A stretch of 64,000 bases of DNA from Penicillus capitatus. Its lineage: Eukaryota; Chlorophyta. The notes below the pieces were generated by a model. That model saw only the letters and a list, made by a program, of their open reading frames with translations, made no database searches and was not told where the DNA came from. The translations under genes were made by a program, and so were the position numbers. Of this stretch, positions 1 to 10,054 are shown one piece after another. Position 1 is the stretch's first letter; each line of letters starts with the position of its first letter. The DNA lies in contig OZ287718.1 of NCBI GenBank assembly GCA_965649825.1, positions 1 through 64,000 of the forward strand, given 5' to 3'.

Positions 1-2478
1 GCAGCACGTCGCGAGAAACAGTCCTGCATTTCCCGAAAGAAAAAAACGCGGTGCAGCTGCTGCCACGGCAAGGATGATCAACGCCGACAGCCCGTAGTTG
101 CGCGCTTTACAGAAAACGTGCCGAGGGATAAAGAGGTGCCAACCAATGCTTTCGGCAGCCTGCCTCTCGGAGCTCCGCGAGCATCTCATCTGTGATGCCC
201 GCCAGAACCCGACCGAAAGCAAGCGCGGGGAGTTTTGGTTCGAACTAGTTAGAGCTATAGTATCGCAACTATCTTTTGGGCGAGCGCGCTTCGCATCGGT
301 CACGGGCGGACTTTGAGACGAATGTGGTTCCCGAAAAGACAATTCGCAACCAGGATTCTTCTATCGCCTCTGTTCGTTCATTGGTGCCGCGGCGCCTCTT
401 CGGTTCTCCTCGGACGTCGGCTGTCATATTAGAACGTCTCCGTCATTCTCCCTCGCCACCGATGTGACTCTCACAGTCCCTCACCGCGATGGAGCTTACA
501 CCGCCTGTTCTGAACAAACGCTGATGTTACACGGATGTCGCGTCCATCATTTCATCCTTCCGAATCCAGTGCTTCGATGCAGCAGAACGAAGCTGACGAC
601 GTGTCCCACGCAAGCCGGAATCGTGTCAACTCTTCTATCTGGATGCTGAGGAAACGCGGCTCCCAGCTTCTGGTGCATTCGACTGTTCGACAACAAACGG
701 TTCGGGAAAAGCCCTCGCCTCTTGCGCGCTATCAAACGCGGCCTCGAAAGCCATCGTAGTTTGTTACGGCTGTGGAGCGTCGTAAACCCACGAGACGCGA
801 ACAGACAGTTAGTCACGCGACGCGAGTGCGAGGTTTCTTTTTGTCGGTAGCTCTCCCGACGCGCGCATCGCTCCACGACGTAGGATGGCTAGAAGCATGG
901 CGTCGCTTCTTTCTCCGACACGACGCATCGGCAAAGAAGCTTCCAACGCCTTTACGAATGAACAAGAGCACGAATTCTAAGTGTACGACACAATCCCGAT
1001 AACAAAAGACTCACTGGATCGGGGTGGCCGTGTGCGACGCCGTTTGAAACTCTATGGGAGTTTCCTGATCGAATTGCGAGAAGTCCGTGCCAACGTTTAG
1101 CACACCGAAGTGCCCTGTGAACTGCCAACTGGAGTCCTCGACGAGACTACGAAGTGTGAAGTGGAGTTCCCACCGAAATTCCTAGCGGCACTTGCGCGTA
1201 CGAGCGTTTAAACGGTCCCAATTCGTGCATAAACACATTGGCTCTCCTTTTCTGCTGCGATGCACGTCTCTTTCGTGTCCATACGGCAGCGAAGGCAGGG
1301 AGGAACCCGTGGCTCCGGCCCGTCACCGCGACACATACCAGGTCGGATGAACACTGATACTGTATCTTGATAGAAGACTTGAGTTCTCCAGAGACATCCG
1401 AAACGGAACGCGATAGAAGAGAGTTCTTGTTGCTTTCGCGGACGAACGAACGATCTTCGTCTCTTTGGTGGATCTCCCGGCCCTGTAAAGCTGGTTCTCG
1501 TTCGTGCGTTTCTTGCACCTGCCACAATCTCGGGTCTCGACGGTTCTGCGAAACGCGATCGACATGTTTACTGACTTCTGTGGCGATAGAACATTTCAAT
1601 CGTGGACATACATCCATTTGCCTGTCGAAATCTGTTACATATGTATATCACCAATCGTCCCAAACTTTGGGAGCCGCCATGCTTTTAGAAGGAGAAAGGA
1701 ATGCAAGCTGAGTTCCTATGTCCTGGAGCGATGCCGTTTACAAGAGCACGCTAGTTTTCTGCACAGCTTGTACGCTATTCACGGTAACCAATCGCTCTCC
1801 TTTGAGTCGTTTCTGTACCGCACCCTATGCTCGGGATCTTCAGGTGCTGTTGTTGGACACGTTTTATAAGCATGTTCGCACCTGACTCCGACCGCGCTCG
1901 TGCTGTTCGCTATTGTCGACGCCGTCGCACTTGAAGAGTACAGTCGGAAGGCTTTGTGGTCTCCGGGTGGTCATCTCAGTTCCGGAACAGACAATCCAAA
2001 CCGACAGGGACGGTGAGTGCAACACAAATGCTGCGGTTTCTGACCGGGACTCTTATTTAATGAAGACTCGATGAAGGTGTACAGGTACGTGATAGTTGAA
2101 CGGATGTGCATGACGACCATTTGCTCGACAAGAGGTTTCGCGTGAATGTTCAGTCGACATTTTGCGCGGACTTGCGCGAGTCCTCGCGTTCGCGACAAAG
2201 GGATGCAGCCTCGCGGCGACAGTTTGTAGTTTCGCAGCAAACTGGGCAGACGACATGCCCTGCATAGTGCCAGGCGTCCTCGCGCCCCTTCCATTGCAAA
2301 CACAAGAACAGCGGCACAAAGCCGTCCACCCTCCATGCATGCACGCGACCTAGACGCATTCTCCGTACGACGCCACCGTACCGCCTAACTTGTTGACGAC
2401 CTTCAAAACAAGCAAATGCTTTAGAAGCTATATTTGTTACAATATCACCTCCCTTGCCGTACGTCGGCGTCCGCACGC
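1..2478. other. gene-poor left end
   Basis: No reading frame here shows the amino-acid pattern, splice structure or family motifs seen elsewhere in the window. The short open frames on both strands are rich in Arg and Ser and look like chance products of roughly 50 percent GC DNA. No repeat array, tRNA or other RNA gene was recognised. Confidence 0.5.
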
Positions 2479-2626
2479 TGTCGTGTTTGTCAAGACGGGT
2501 TGACGACGAAGGCGTAAAGCTTACAAAGACTGTTCTGACAATTATTGTTCGGTCTTTATACGCGTCGATGTGACATTTGACGCGTCCCGTGGCAGCTGCA
2601 CGAAGGTGGACAGCTGTCCACTGACA
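2479..2626 (-). repeat. LTR, 3' copy for the minus-strand element
   Basis: 148-bp terminal repeat with TG...CA ends. It matches 3113-3260 except for one A/G difference near base 15. The flanks of the two copies do not match, so the boundaries are sharp. Confidence 0.85.
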
Positions 2627-2939
2627 TGTGCCCACCCCCTTTCCGTTGTGCAGACTCCGAATAATGTGAACGGAACACATTTCACGACAGTCGGGATGTC
2701 ATCAGGCTGGCCAGGAGTCGAGCCAGGGCCATCGTCACGTGGCTTCTCCCTCTACGGCCCATTCGCCGCAGCTTTGTAGCTCTTACGTCTCTGAGACTTC
2801 AACGCCGACTCTGGAAATTCGAACCGTACTTCACAGCGACAACACGTCCGTGGTGACCCAGATAGAAAACGTAAACAGAGACAAAGTAACAACGAACGTA
2901 AACACAACAATGCGCAACAGTACGCTTATCGCAGCGTGA

Positions 2940-2995
2940 AACTGAAACACAGCAACTCGGACGATGGAACTGAAACACAGCAGCTCGGACGATGG
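2940..2995. repeat. tandem duplication of a 28-bp unit inside the LTR element
   Basis: Two adjacent 28-bp copies (2940-2967 and 2968-2995) differ at a single base (caactcgg versus cagctcgg). They lie in the internal region of the LTR element. Confidence 0.85.
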
Positions 2996-3112
2996 AACGA
3001 ACTACAGACTGCAGGTGGTAGGTAAAACGCTGTCACCACGGACGTGTCTTGGAAAGTCTTCAGTCTTCGATGACGGGATTCTATCGCCGGAATCTTTGTC
3101 GCTCCGAAACCA

Positions 3113-3260
3113 TGTCGTGTTTGTCAGGACGGGTTGACGACGAAGGCGTAAAGCTTACAAAGACTGTTCTGACAATTATTGTTCGGTCTTTATACGCGTC
3201 GATGTGACATTTGACGCGTCCCGTGGCAGCTGCACGAAGGTGGACAGCTGTCCACTGACA
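3113..3260 (-). repeat. LTR, 5' copy for the minus-strand element
   Basis: Second copy of the 148-bp terminal repeat. On the minus strand it is followed without spacer by the TGG-initial candidate primer-binding site. Confidence 0.85.
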
Positions 3261-3589
3261 ACGCACACGACAAGAACGATGCACCCGTCCGGTTCAAAGC
3301 TCGGATGCTCTGGCATCCCCCTGACCCTGTGCACACGGCGGTTGCCCTGGGCCGCACACACGGTCCGCTGCCGGCGCGACCTTCGACGGTTAACCGAGTT
3401 GCTCGACGCGACGAGCAAGGACGAGCTCATGGGGGCGAACGCCGCCCTCAAGGTACGCCCTTCGCAGACTGCAGCCACCTTGGACACAGTGGAGCCAGCG
3501 CAGGAGATCCGCGCTCCCTGTCGGCCCACGAACGCCGCGACGCTGAGCAACTCCGATTCGTCCTCTTTCACGAGCGCGCCAGAAACCCG

Positions 3590-4290
3590 CTACCGCTGGA
3601 CCCCGAAGGTCCGCACTGCGGCCCGCAGAATGACGCGTTGTCCTGTCTCTCCCGGATCCTCCGCTGTTAACAAACAGTGACTCCCTCTGACCTCTTGACA
3701 GCGCTCTCCCAAGATCTCGTCAACGCGCGGAGTATTCTGGAGTCCCTCAGAAGCACAATCCCAGCCGAAGAAACTGTCGCCGTCTGGCTGATGATTGTCG
3801 TTCGACTGTTGTGTAGGAACTTCGTTGGCTTCCTGTGAGAGATCAGGTCCTTCTTCTCCCTCAGATTGCTGCTCTTGTGGGCCGGGTGTTGGAATATCCT
3901 CTGGGAGAACGGGCGCTAAGTCGGCGTGTCCGTCTTCCGAACTTCGATGGGTGTTGTAAAGAGCGGCGTTATGAAACACCTGTTCTGCGCCCCGTCGATG
4001 AAGCTCCTCTCGTTCGCCTTGTCGAAATCGACTGAGGCTCTCTCCTGAAACGTAGGGTAAAGAGGGGGATAAGGAACAAGGGCGTGCCGAATGTCCCGCT
4101 CGCGATCGTTATCAGCCAGAATGGCAGAAACTCTGACAAAGACAAAAACTCTTACAAGCGTTCTAAGACGTTTTTTACGGCAAGTCTGTCCTCTTATCCC
4201 TGCCCCTTGACTTGACTGCCTAGATAGATGACTCATCTGCGTCTCAGCGCCATGGAACCGCGTCCTCTGGCGCAAACAAGGCCCCTCTGA
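3590..4290 (-). CDS. possible small gene, acidic protein of unknown function
   Basis: Two minus-strand frames have coding-like composition and can be joined by a 38-nt GT-AG intron at 3942-3979. The downstream exon encodes a Pro-, Glu- and Gln-rich acidic stretch (residues such as PEDIPTPGPQEQQ) and ends at a stop at 3590. The upstream exon includes a stretch with ALVPYPPLYPTFQERA. No domain was recognised and the 5' end is not resolved. The intron is at the short end for this genome. The region sits between the LTR element and the frame-broken coding-like stretch, so it could also be decayed sequence. This is a tentative call based on composition and frame continuity only. Confidence 0.3.
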
Positions 4291-4414
4291 CATGACCGGT
4301 TGTGCCCCTTGACGCAACCGACCCCATCCGAACAAGACAGTCCGATTATTATGGCCATCTTGGCGACAGAAACAGTGACCCGACGCCTCCAACAACACTC
4401 CGGCCACCGCCTTG

Positions 4415-5290
4415 ACGAGCTGCAGACCTGTGTCAGGTTCCACCCCACCCTGGTCTCGTTCGCCCCGATTGCCCCGCCGCCGACCTTAGCATCAGGGGCC
4501 AACCCGCCGGCGACCTCCACGACCCGGTCATATCGAGATGCTGCCTGCCAGGCGGTGCTCCAGGAGACCCCCAAAACAACGACCCCGGACAGAAGCGGCG
4601 AATCGCCCAGGAACGGGAGATTCGCGAGCAAGAACAAGCGATCAAGCCCCAAATCCGCTGCGATGAGCGCAGCTTCCGATTCTATTCAGGGACCCTGATG
4701 GGAGGACCCCCGTCGTTCCGCCAACTCGGCACCGGCTTGGAACGGAAACTGGAGATACCGAACACGAAGGAGTATGTTGAAAACGTCCGGGACGATCACT
4801 GCGGCAGATTCTACGTGCAGATCCGCGCCGAACAGCTCGAAAAGTTCGAGACGGCGCTTGACCGATGCCTGGACTGCGACTACGCCAAATGGAACCCCGA
4901 GCTGGATGACACCGGAAACCGCGAAGTCGACAACCGTACCTCTCTCCCAAGAAAAACAAGATCCCCGTCGCCATCGGCAACGCACACACAGCAATCGAAG
5001 CCGAAGCGGCGATCACCGCCATCGCCGACCGGAACGCTTCCCGTCGGAACCTCTCCGTCGCCGAGCTCCAAGGTGCACACGCCGCGCCCCGCACCGACCG
5101 AACCGCAAGAAACGCGACCCAACCGGGCATCCTCTGCCGGGACGGATCCCGAGCCGCAATGTGGAAGTCCACATATCGAAGACATTACAAGAGAGACTCT
5201 TCGACGAACAGAAGACCCCGTGTGTCACGCTGGATTGCATGGTTCTACCGATCCGTCCCTTCCTCCGACTGCGCACCAGGGCGCCCACCT
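4415..5290 (+). pseudogene. GC-rich coding-like region with shifting frame
   Basis: From 4415 to 5414 one frame is open for 333 codons, but the most protein-like composition moves between frames. It begins with a charged helical stretch (about 4580-4690), continues through segments such as LEIPNTKEYVENVRDD, then shifts near 4930 to an Ala/Ile-rich stretch (IEAEAAITAIADRN) and near 5150 to another frame (VEVHISKTLQERLFDE). A start codon is available at 4698. No domain was identified. This may be a gene with unrecognised introns or a degraded gene, possibly of a retroelement given the neighbouring LTR element. High GC makes long open frames more likely by chance, so confidence is low. Confidence 0.35.
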
Positions 5291-5414
5291 GATCTTCTCG
5301 ATCCTACACTTTTCATTCTTCTCCCCAGTCATCTTTGTCTGTGCTTCTCTGATTGTTGGTCTTGTACCGAGCACGGACGCGCCTCTGACGTTTTACCTAA
5401 GAGGGAGGCTGTAA

Positions 5415-6210
5415 GCACGACCGACTTTATTACTATGCCTGCGACTTTTTTTCCAACCACGTGGCATTCGAGATCAAGGTGCTCAACGATCACTGAGATT
5501 GTGCTTTCAGAGCACTGCACGGCCTTGGCGGGTACGGAACGGTCAGGTGGTCTCCGGGATACATCGGATATCCCAGCGAAGGCCATGAATTGAGTGCCAT
5601 GAAAAGCGCAGTCGCGCAACAATAGTCACAGAAGCAGTCTTCGCCATCCGCAAGACTGGTCGTGTCTCGTACATCTCTCCCCTTGTCGCACCTGTCTTTG
5701 CGTCGAGACTCACTGATGCTGTCTGCCCGCAACACTGCAGGATGTCGTGCAAGCTTTCGAGACATTCCACCTCGTCGTACATCCTCCGATCGTCGCATCG
5801 CTCCTCGCATGACGGACAAGACGTTCGCACATAGCGTGGAACAGCAGGTTCGAAGAAATAGGAGGATTCGGATTTTGTCATCCGGAATCTCCGCGATGAG
5901 ACGAACACGTCGGGCGCAGCCAATCTTCGCCGACGCGTCGTCGCGCACGACGCTCTGCGTGCGTGTCGCAAAGCTCACGAGCCCGAGTTCTTCCACTACT
6001 ATCACGCACTCTCGGTGCTGCGAGAGTCGTCGTCGATGACGGCTCTTCGGGAATGCCGCGCGCTGTCGCCTTCAGTACGACGTGCGAGATGCGGCTAATG
6101 CGTCTTTTGGCTAGCAACACGGCGATAAACGTTTGTTCACAACTTTTCGAATCCGCGTTGTGCGTACAACCAGCGAACACCGCGCCCCTGTCGAGTGTTT
6201 GATAGCGTCT
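5415..6210. other. no confident gene
   Basis: Several overlapping Arg-rich frames exist on both strands between 5490 and 6180. None can be preferred by composition, splice sites or motifs. No repeat or RNA gene was seen. Confidence 0.4.
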
Positions 6211-6737
6211 CTAGCAATCGACGAGGAATCCCAGTTCATCAAAGAAGTCCGCCTCGCAAGAGGTGCACAGATTTGAGACGCAACGTGCGTCAGGACGAGC
6301 AGGACAGTCTTCGACGTCACAAGGATCCGCGAAGCATGCCACGAAGAGGCAATCTACATCATTATCGAATGGACATGCGAAGGAGGCAAGGACGAAAGAC
6401 GCACCGCGTCGACAGGCCCGTTGGCACGCCAGACGCGTCGTGAAGTTGTTTTCGTTTCCGAGGCAACCGCCATATGCGAATTGCTCGCACTCGCCGGAGA
6501 GAGGGTTGAAAAACCAACGGGCGGTCAGTGCCTCACACGGACCGGAATCCGCCGGCAGAAAGCAGATGTGGTCTGGACGTCCACGACGAACAGTAAGACA
6601 GACAGAGGGCAGGGGCGCAGTGTTGTACCCGGTAGAGAGAGCTCGTCCGCGGTGACTCTCACGACGACGGCATTGAGGCCGAGAACCGCAAGAACGAACG
6701 TGAGAGTAAGGCTGAGAGGAGGAGTGCTTTGCGACAT
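6211..6737 (-). CDS. secreted single-Kunitz-domain protein
   Basis: Predicted 139-residue protein from three exons: 6629-6737, 6405-6572 and 6211-6353, with introns of 56 and 51 nt. Residues 1 to about 30 form a signal peptide with a Leu/Val-rich core. One complete Kunitz (BPTI-type) domain follows, with the six-Cys pattern and the conserved features SGPC, RWFFN and YGGC. Kunitz domains normally inhibit serine proteases. A short Cys-rich tail follows (DPC, CEADFF) that is shared with the larger gene at 7679-9125, so the two are paralogues. This copy stops after the tail and lacks the last Cys-rich module. The 51-nt intron is a multiple of three with no stop, so retention would add 17 residues in frame. 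Splicing is supported because the paralogue has an intron at the same place and phase. Secretion and inhibitor activity are inferred. Confidence 0.85.
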
Positions 6738-7678
6738 TGTCTTCCGTTTGGGTCGGTAGACAGCGACACTGGAATGCTCGAGCGAGTTAAGGTTCCCGCG
6801 TCGCGCGTACCTGCTTTGCCCCACAGCTGGCGCGGCGCAGCTACTGTGCAGGTGTGTGCCTGATCACGTGTCCCGATGCTTTCACCAGGATTCTGCCTTG
6901 GAAGAAGCGACGGACTCTGCGAGCGACGATGCAGCTCGGCTTCAATTCGGAGAGTCCTCTGCCACAAGGCAGCTTTCTCGGGGTGGACGGGAAGCATGCT
7001 TCAAATGGAGAGTGAGATTATGGCTTTGCCGGCTCTGACTGCATTCTTGCGCATCGCGTCATCGATCTGACAAGCTCTTGTTGTTGTCGTCCTGGAGTCT
7101 GGCACTTTCAGTTTCGGGCTTCTCACCTATGCGATCCATTCTGGCAGTTTTCGTGCCGTGAGACCGGGAACATATACGCGATCGAGGAGCAGAAGCCACA
7201 GAGGCCAGCAACGGTGAGCGCGCAGCTTCCGTATTCAGAAGTGAAGGAAGCAAATAAGCCTCTTTGTCATTCAGACGACTGCGAACCAAAAGTGGAATCC
7301 TTGGAAACGTGACGATGACATTCGGGCACTGATATCTGAGCTGACGTTCCACATTTTCCCGGGGTGAGTATCTGCAAGACGAGGAGCGATCGCGGTGTTT
7401 CTTTCAAACCACTCGAATGAATCGGCAAACTTGTATACTCGCCGATTCAGAGGATCGGCCATTGGGTGTGGAATGCGGCTGCTCGACGGTGCATTCGTGA
7501 AGAGGACAATCTCATAGCTTTGTGTTCACACGAGATATCCACAGCGTATCAGATTAAGCAATCATACATCAGACAGATCACACTTATTTCACGAACGAAA
7601 CGGAGCGAGCCCGAGGCAGAGGAATCAATCTGACGTTTACGATCTCCGGGCGATGGTTTATTCGGGAAGACAAGCCCG
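6738..7678. other. intergenic, no confident gene
   Basis: Lies upstream of the small Kunitz gene and downstream of the large one. Two overlapping minus-strand frames between 7059 and 7462 have mildly coding-like composition (for example KFADSFEWFERN), but no domain, clear splice junctions or start could be supported. Confidence 0.4.
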
Positions 7679-9125
7679 TCATCCTCTTGGACAAATGCAT
7701 CGAGCTTTGCACGTGCCGAAGGTGGACGGAACGTAATGCTGCGACACAACGGGCGGACCGCATGCGCAGCAGGTCAGTCCTTTGCAGCAGGCAGGAAAGA
7801 AGTTCGAAACGTGAGAGGAATGAAGCATTGCGTTCGGATTCCTGCATGACGCTCCCTCTGGAAGACAGAGCTTGTTGCCTGGCTTGACTGCATCTGAGCA
7901 AAATCTTAAACTGCGTGCTAGATGTCTCTGCGACTTACCGCAATTGACAAGTTTGCCGTTTAAGTAGAAATCCGCATCACATCCGGTGCAGTAGTTTGCG
8001 ACGCACTTGGCTTCGGGAAATGCATCGCACGTTGTCACTGCGCATGGATCCTCAAAGCAACGCACAAATTTACAGTCTAGAGCACTCAAATCGCGGGCGA
8101 ATAAGGACGGCGATAGAACGGACTTTTGCGACAAGCCTGTTGGCATTCGCCGATAGATTCGAAGTTGTTTGCATTCCCCTGACAGCCACCGTACGTAAAC
8201 TGTTCACACCTTCCCGTCTCGGCGTTGAAGAACCAGCGCGGAAACGCTGCTTTACACGGTCCTGGATCTGCTCTTAGGTAGCACACTAGAAGCAAGGAGT
8301 CAGAGAACTCCCGCAAGAGAGAAGACAATTCGTATACCGTTCGTGACCTTTGGCTGGCAACGATCCTTGCATGCCGCCGCGGTCTCGAAGTTGTTTGCAT
8401 TGCCTCGGCAGCCGCCATAGATGAAGGTCTCGCACCTTTCTGTCTTCGGATTAAAGTACCAGCGCTGAAAAATCGCCAGGCAAGGTCCCGCATCTGGCTT
8501 CAGCTCGCACACTAATACCACAAATGACGAATAGTATTGGATTGGAGAAACGCATTTGTGTACCGTCCGTGACCTTTGGCTGGCAACGAGCTTTGCATGC
8601 TGCTTCGGTTTCAAAGTTATTTGCGTTGCCTTGGCAGCCACCAAATGTGAACTTCTCGCACCTCCCAGTTTTCGTATTGAAGAACCAGCGCGGAATGAGT
8701 GCCTCGCAAGGTCCCGCATCTGGCTTCAGCTCGCACACTAATACCACAAATGACGAATAGTATTGGATTGGAGAAACGCATTTGTGTACCGTTCGTGACC
8801 TTTGGCTGGCAACGAGCCTTGCATGCTGCCTCGGATTCGAACTTGTTTTCATTGCCTTTGCAACCGCCATAGATGAAGGTCTCGCATTTTCCTGTCTCCG
8901 GGTTAAAATACCAGCGCGGGATTGCCGCGCGACAAGGGCCGGTTTCAGGTGGTAAATAGCAGATATTCGCTAATGCACACAAATGTACTTAGGCATCCTC
9001 TCACGAGGCAACAAACACAGCGCTCGCGAAGCAACGAGACACTATCTGCACTTACCTGTTAGCTTCTTAGAGCGCACAGAGAGCAGAGAACACAAAACGA
9101 GCAAACAAAGCGTAGCTAGACGCAT
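7679..9125 (-). CDS. secreted four-Kunitz protein with C-terminal Cys-rich module
   Basis: Predicted 370-residue protein from seven exons (9056-9125, 8790-8969, 8564-8737, 8338-8511, 8124-8285, 7939-8076, 7679-7893). Exon 1 encodes a signal peptide beginning [12 protein letters not shown]. Exons 2-5 each encode one complete Kunitz domain with six Cys, the GPC, RWFFN/RWYFN and GGC signatures and a following linker, so exon and domain coincide. Exons 6 and 7 encode a Cys-rich tail. The last part has a CC...C pattern resembling small disulfide-knotted modules, but no family could be named. The introns at 8512-8563 and 8738-8789 are identical, which shows recent tandem duplication of an exon-intron unit. 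The 47-nt intron 8077-8123 restores frame between domain 4 and the tail. It is a likely extracellular multi-headed protease inhibitor. Targets are unknown. Confidence 0.88.
8482..8835 (-). repeat. tandemly duplicated Kunitz exon-intron unit (226-bp period)
   Basis: Sequence from about 8482 repeats almost perfectly 226 bp further on, from about 8708. The match covers the start of one Kunitz exon, the whole 52-nt intron (identical in the two copies) and the end of the next exon. Similarity falls off inside the exon bodies. Confidence 0.85.
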
Positions 9126-10054
9126 TTTCTTTGATAGATAGTGGTCACAGAAACCTTGTCAAAACTTCAAATGAAATGCAGGCGTTAGCCAGCAGTTTTA
9201 CGCCCATTAACCGTTTTCGGATCGGCAAAATCAGCATCCATCCAATTGCCTAACATCCTTCAGGTGGATGACATTGGAAACCGCAGAATTGATCGGACTG
9301 CCGTTGTCCACTGTAGACAAACAAGGGATAACATTCAGCCGCTCCTCTGCACGAACACCGTCATCCAATGGAAGAGCTCGGTGACAGAGAAGCGATCACT
9401 GCACGTCGCTTACCTTCAACAAGACCACATGGACGCTGCACTGTGGAACATTGTGTTCCATAGATAGGTCGTTCACGGATCGAATTTTGGGCAAGGGAAG
9501 CTCCGCATGCAGGCTAGTGCATCACATGAGAACAGGGGATCCGTCCACTCACACGCTCCTTTCATTTCGGCCGTTGTGGGATCGGCTTGAGACCTGATCC
9601 GTCCGGTCAGAATCTAGTAAAGCCGCGTCCTTGACATTCCATGGCTCACATGAACAAACTGCAGGCCGCATTCAAGGCGATAGAAAAACGACGTCGCTGA
9701 GTCGGGTATGCAAAGCATCGATGTGCTCGACAGCCAGGCAATCGATTCTCGTAGCGTTGTACCTAACCGTTACACACCTGCGCGTCTTCACAGTCCTGTC
9801 ACATTCGATATGATTTCAAATGAGTGCATCAGCAAACACCGCCACTCCAAGCTATATTGGATTCTTGTCCATTTCGCGCCTCGGTGTCAAATTGGCCCGA
9901 CATTCAGTATTGAGACAAATCCTCCTTTTTCCAAAGGAGTCCTTCATACAAACGTCCGTTTTGCATTTTTACATTGTCTCTAACAGTTGACCGTTCTCGA
10001 CGCCTTCGCGTTTGATAAACGGCTACGTTGCATCAAGAAGCAGTTTTTCCGGAG
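9126..10054. other. divergent intergenic region
   Basis: Separates the minus-strand Kunitz gene from the plus-strand ankyrin gene and so contains both promoters. No core promoter element, ORF or repeat could be identified with confidence. Confidence 0.5.

Larger units (their letters stand above)
2479..3260 (-). mobile_element. miniature LTR retrotransposon (TRIM-like), non-autonomous
   Basis: Two 148-bp direct repeats differing at one base flank a 486-bp internal region. Each repeat starts TG and ends CA, as retroviral-type LTRs do, and the element is bounded by ACGC on both sides (2475-2478 and 3261-3264), a candidate 4-bp target duplication. Read on the minus strand, the bases directly after the first LTR are TGGTTTCGGAGCGAC, which has the TGG start expected of a primer-binding site. 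Directly before the second LTR lies a purine tract, GGAAAGGGGGTGGG. No gag, protease or polymerase frame is present inside, so it would depend on enzymes made elsewhere. Size and structure match the class called TRIM. The nearly identical LTRs imply recent insertion. The tRNA primer could not be named. Confidence 0.8.

Noticed and set aside
547-1617. Long overlapping minus-strand frames near the left end
   Set aside because: Arg/Ser-rich composition, no splice-supported exon chain and no motif. They look like chance frames.
5490-6180. Three overlapping minus-strand frames with partly coding-like composition
   Set aside because: No frame is clearly favoured, no consistent introns were found, and no similarity to the adjacent Kunitz genes.
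8077-8123. Apparent frameshift disrupting the large Kunitz gene after its fourth domain
   Set aside because: A 47-nt GT-AG intron restores the frame, and the paralogue has an intron at the same position and phase.
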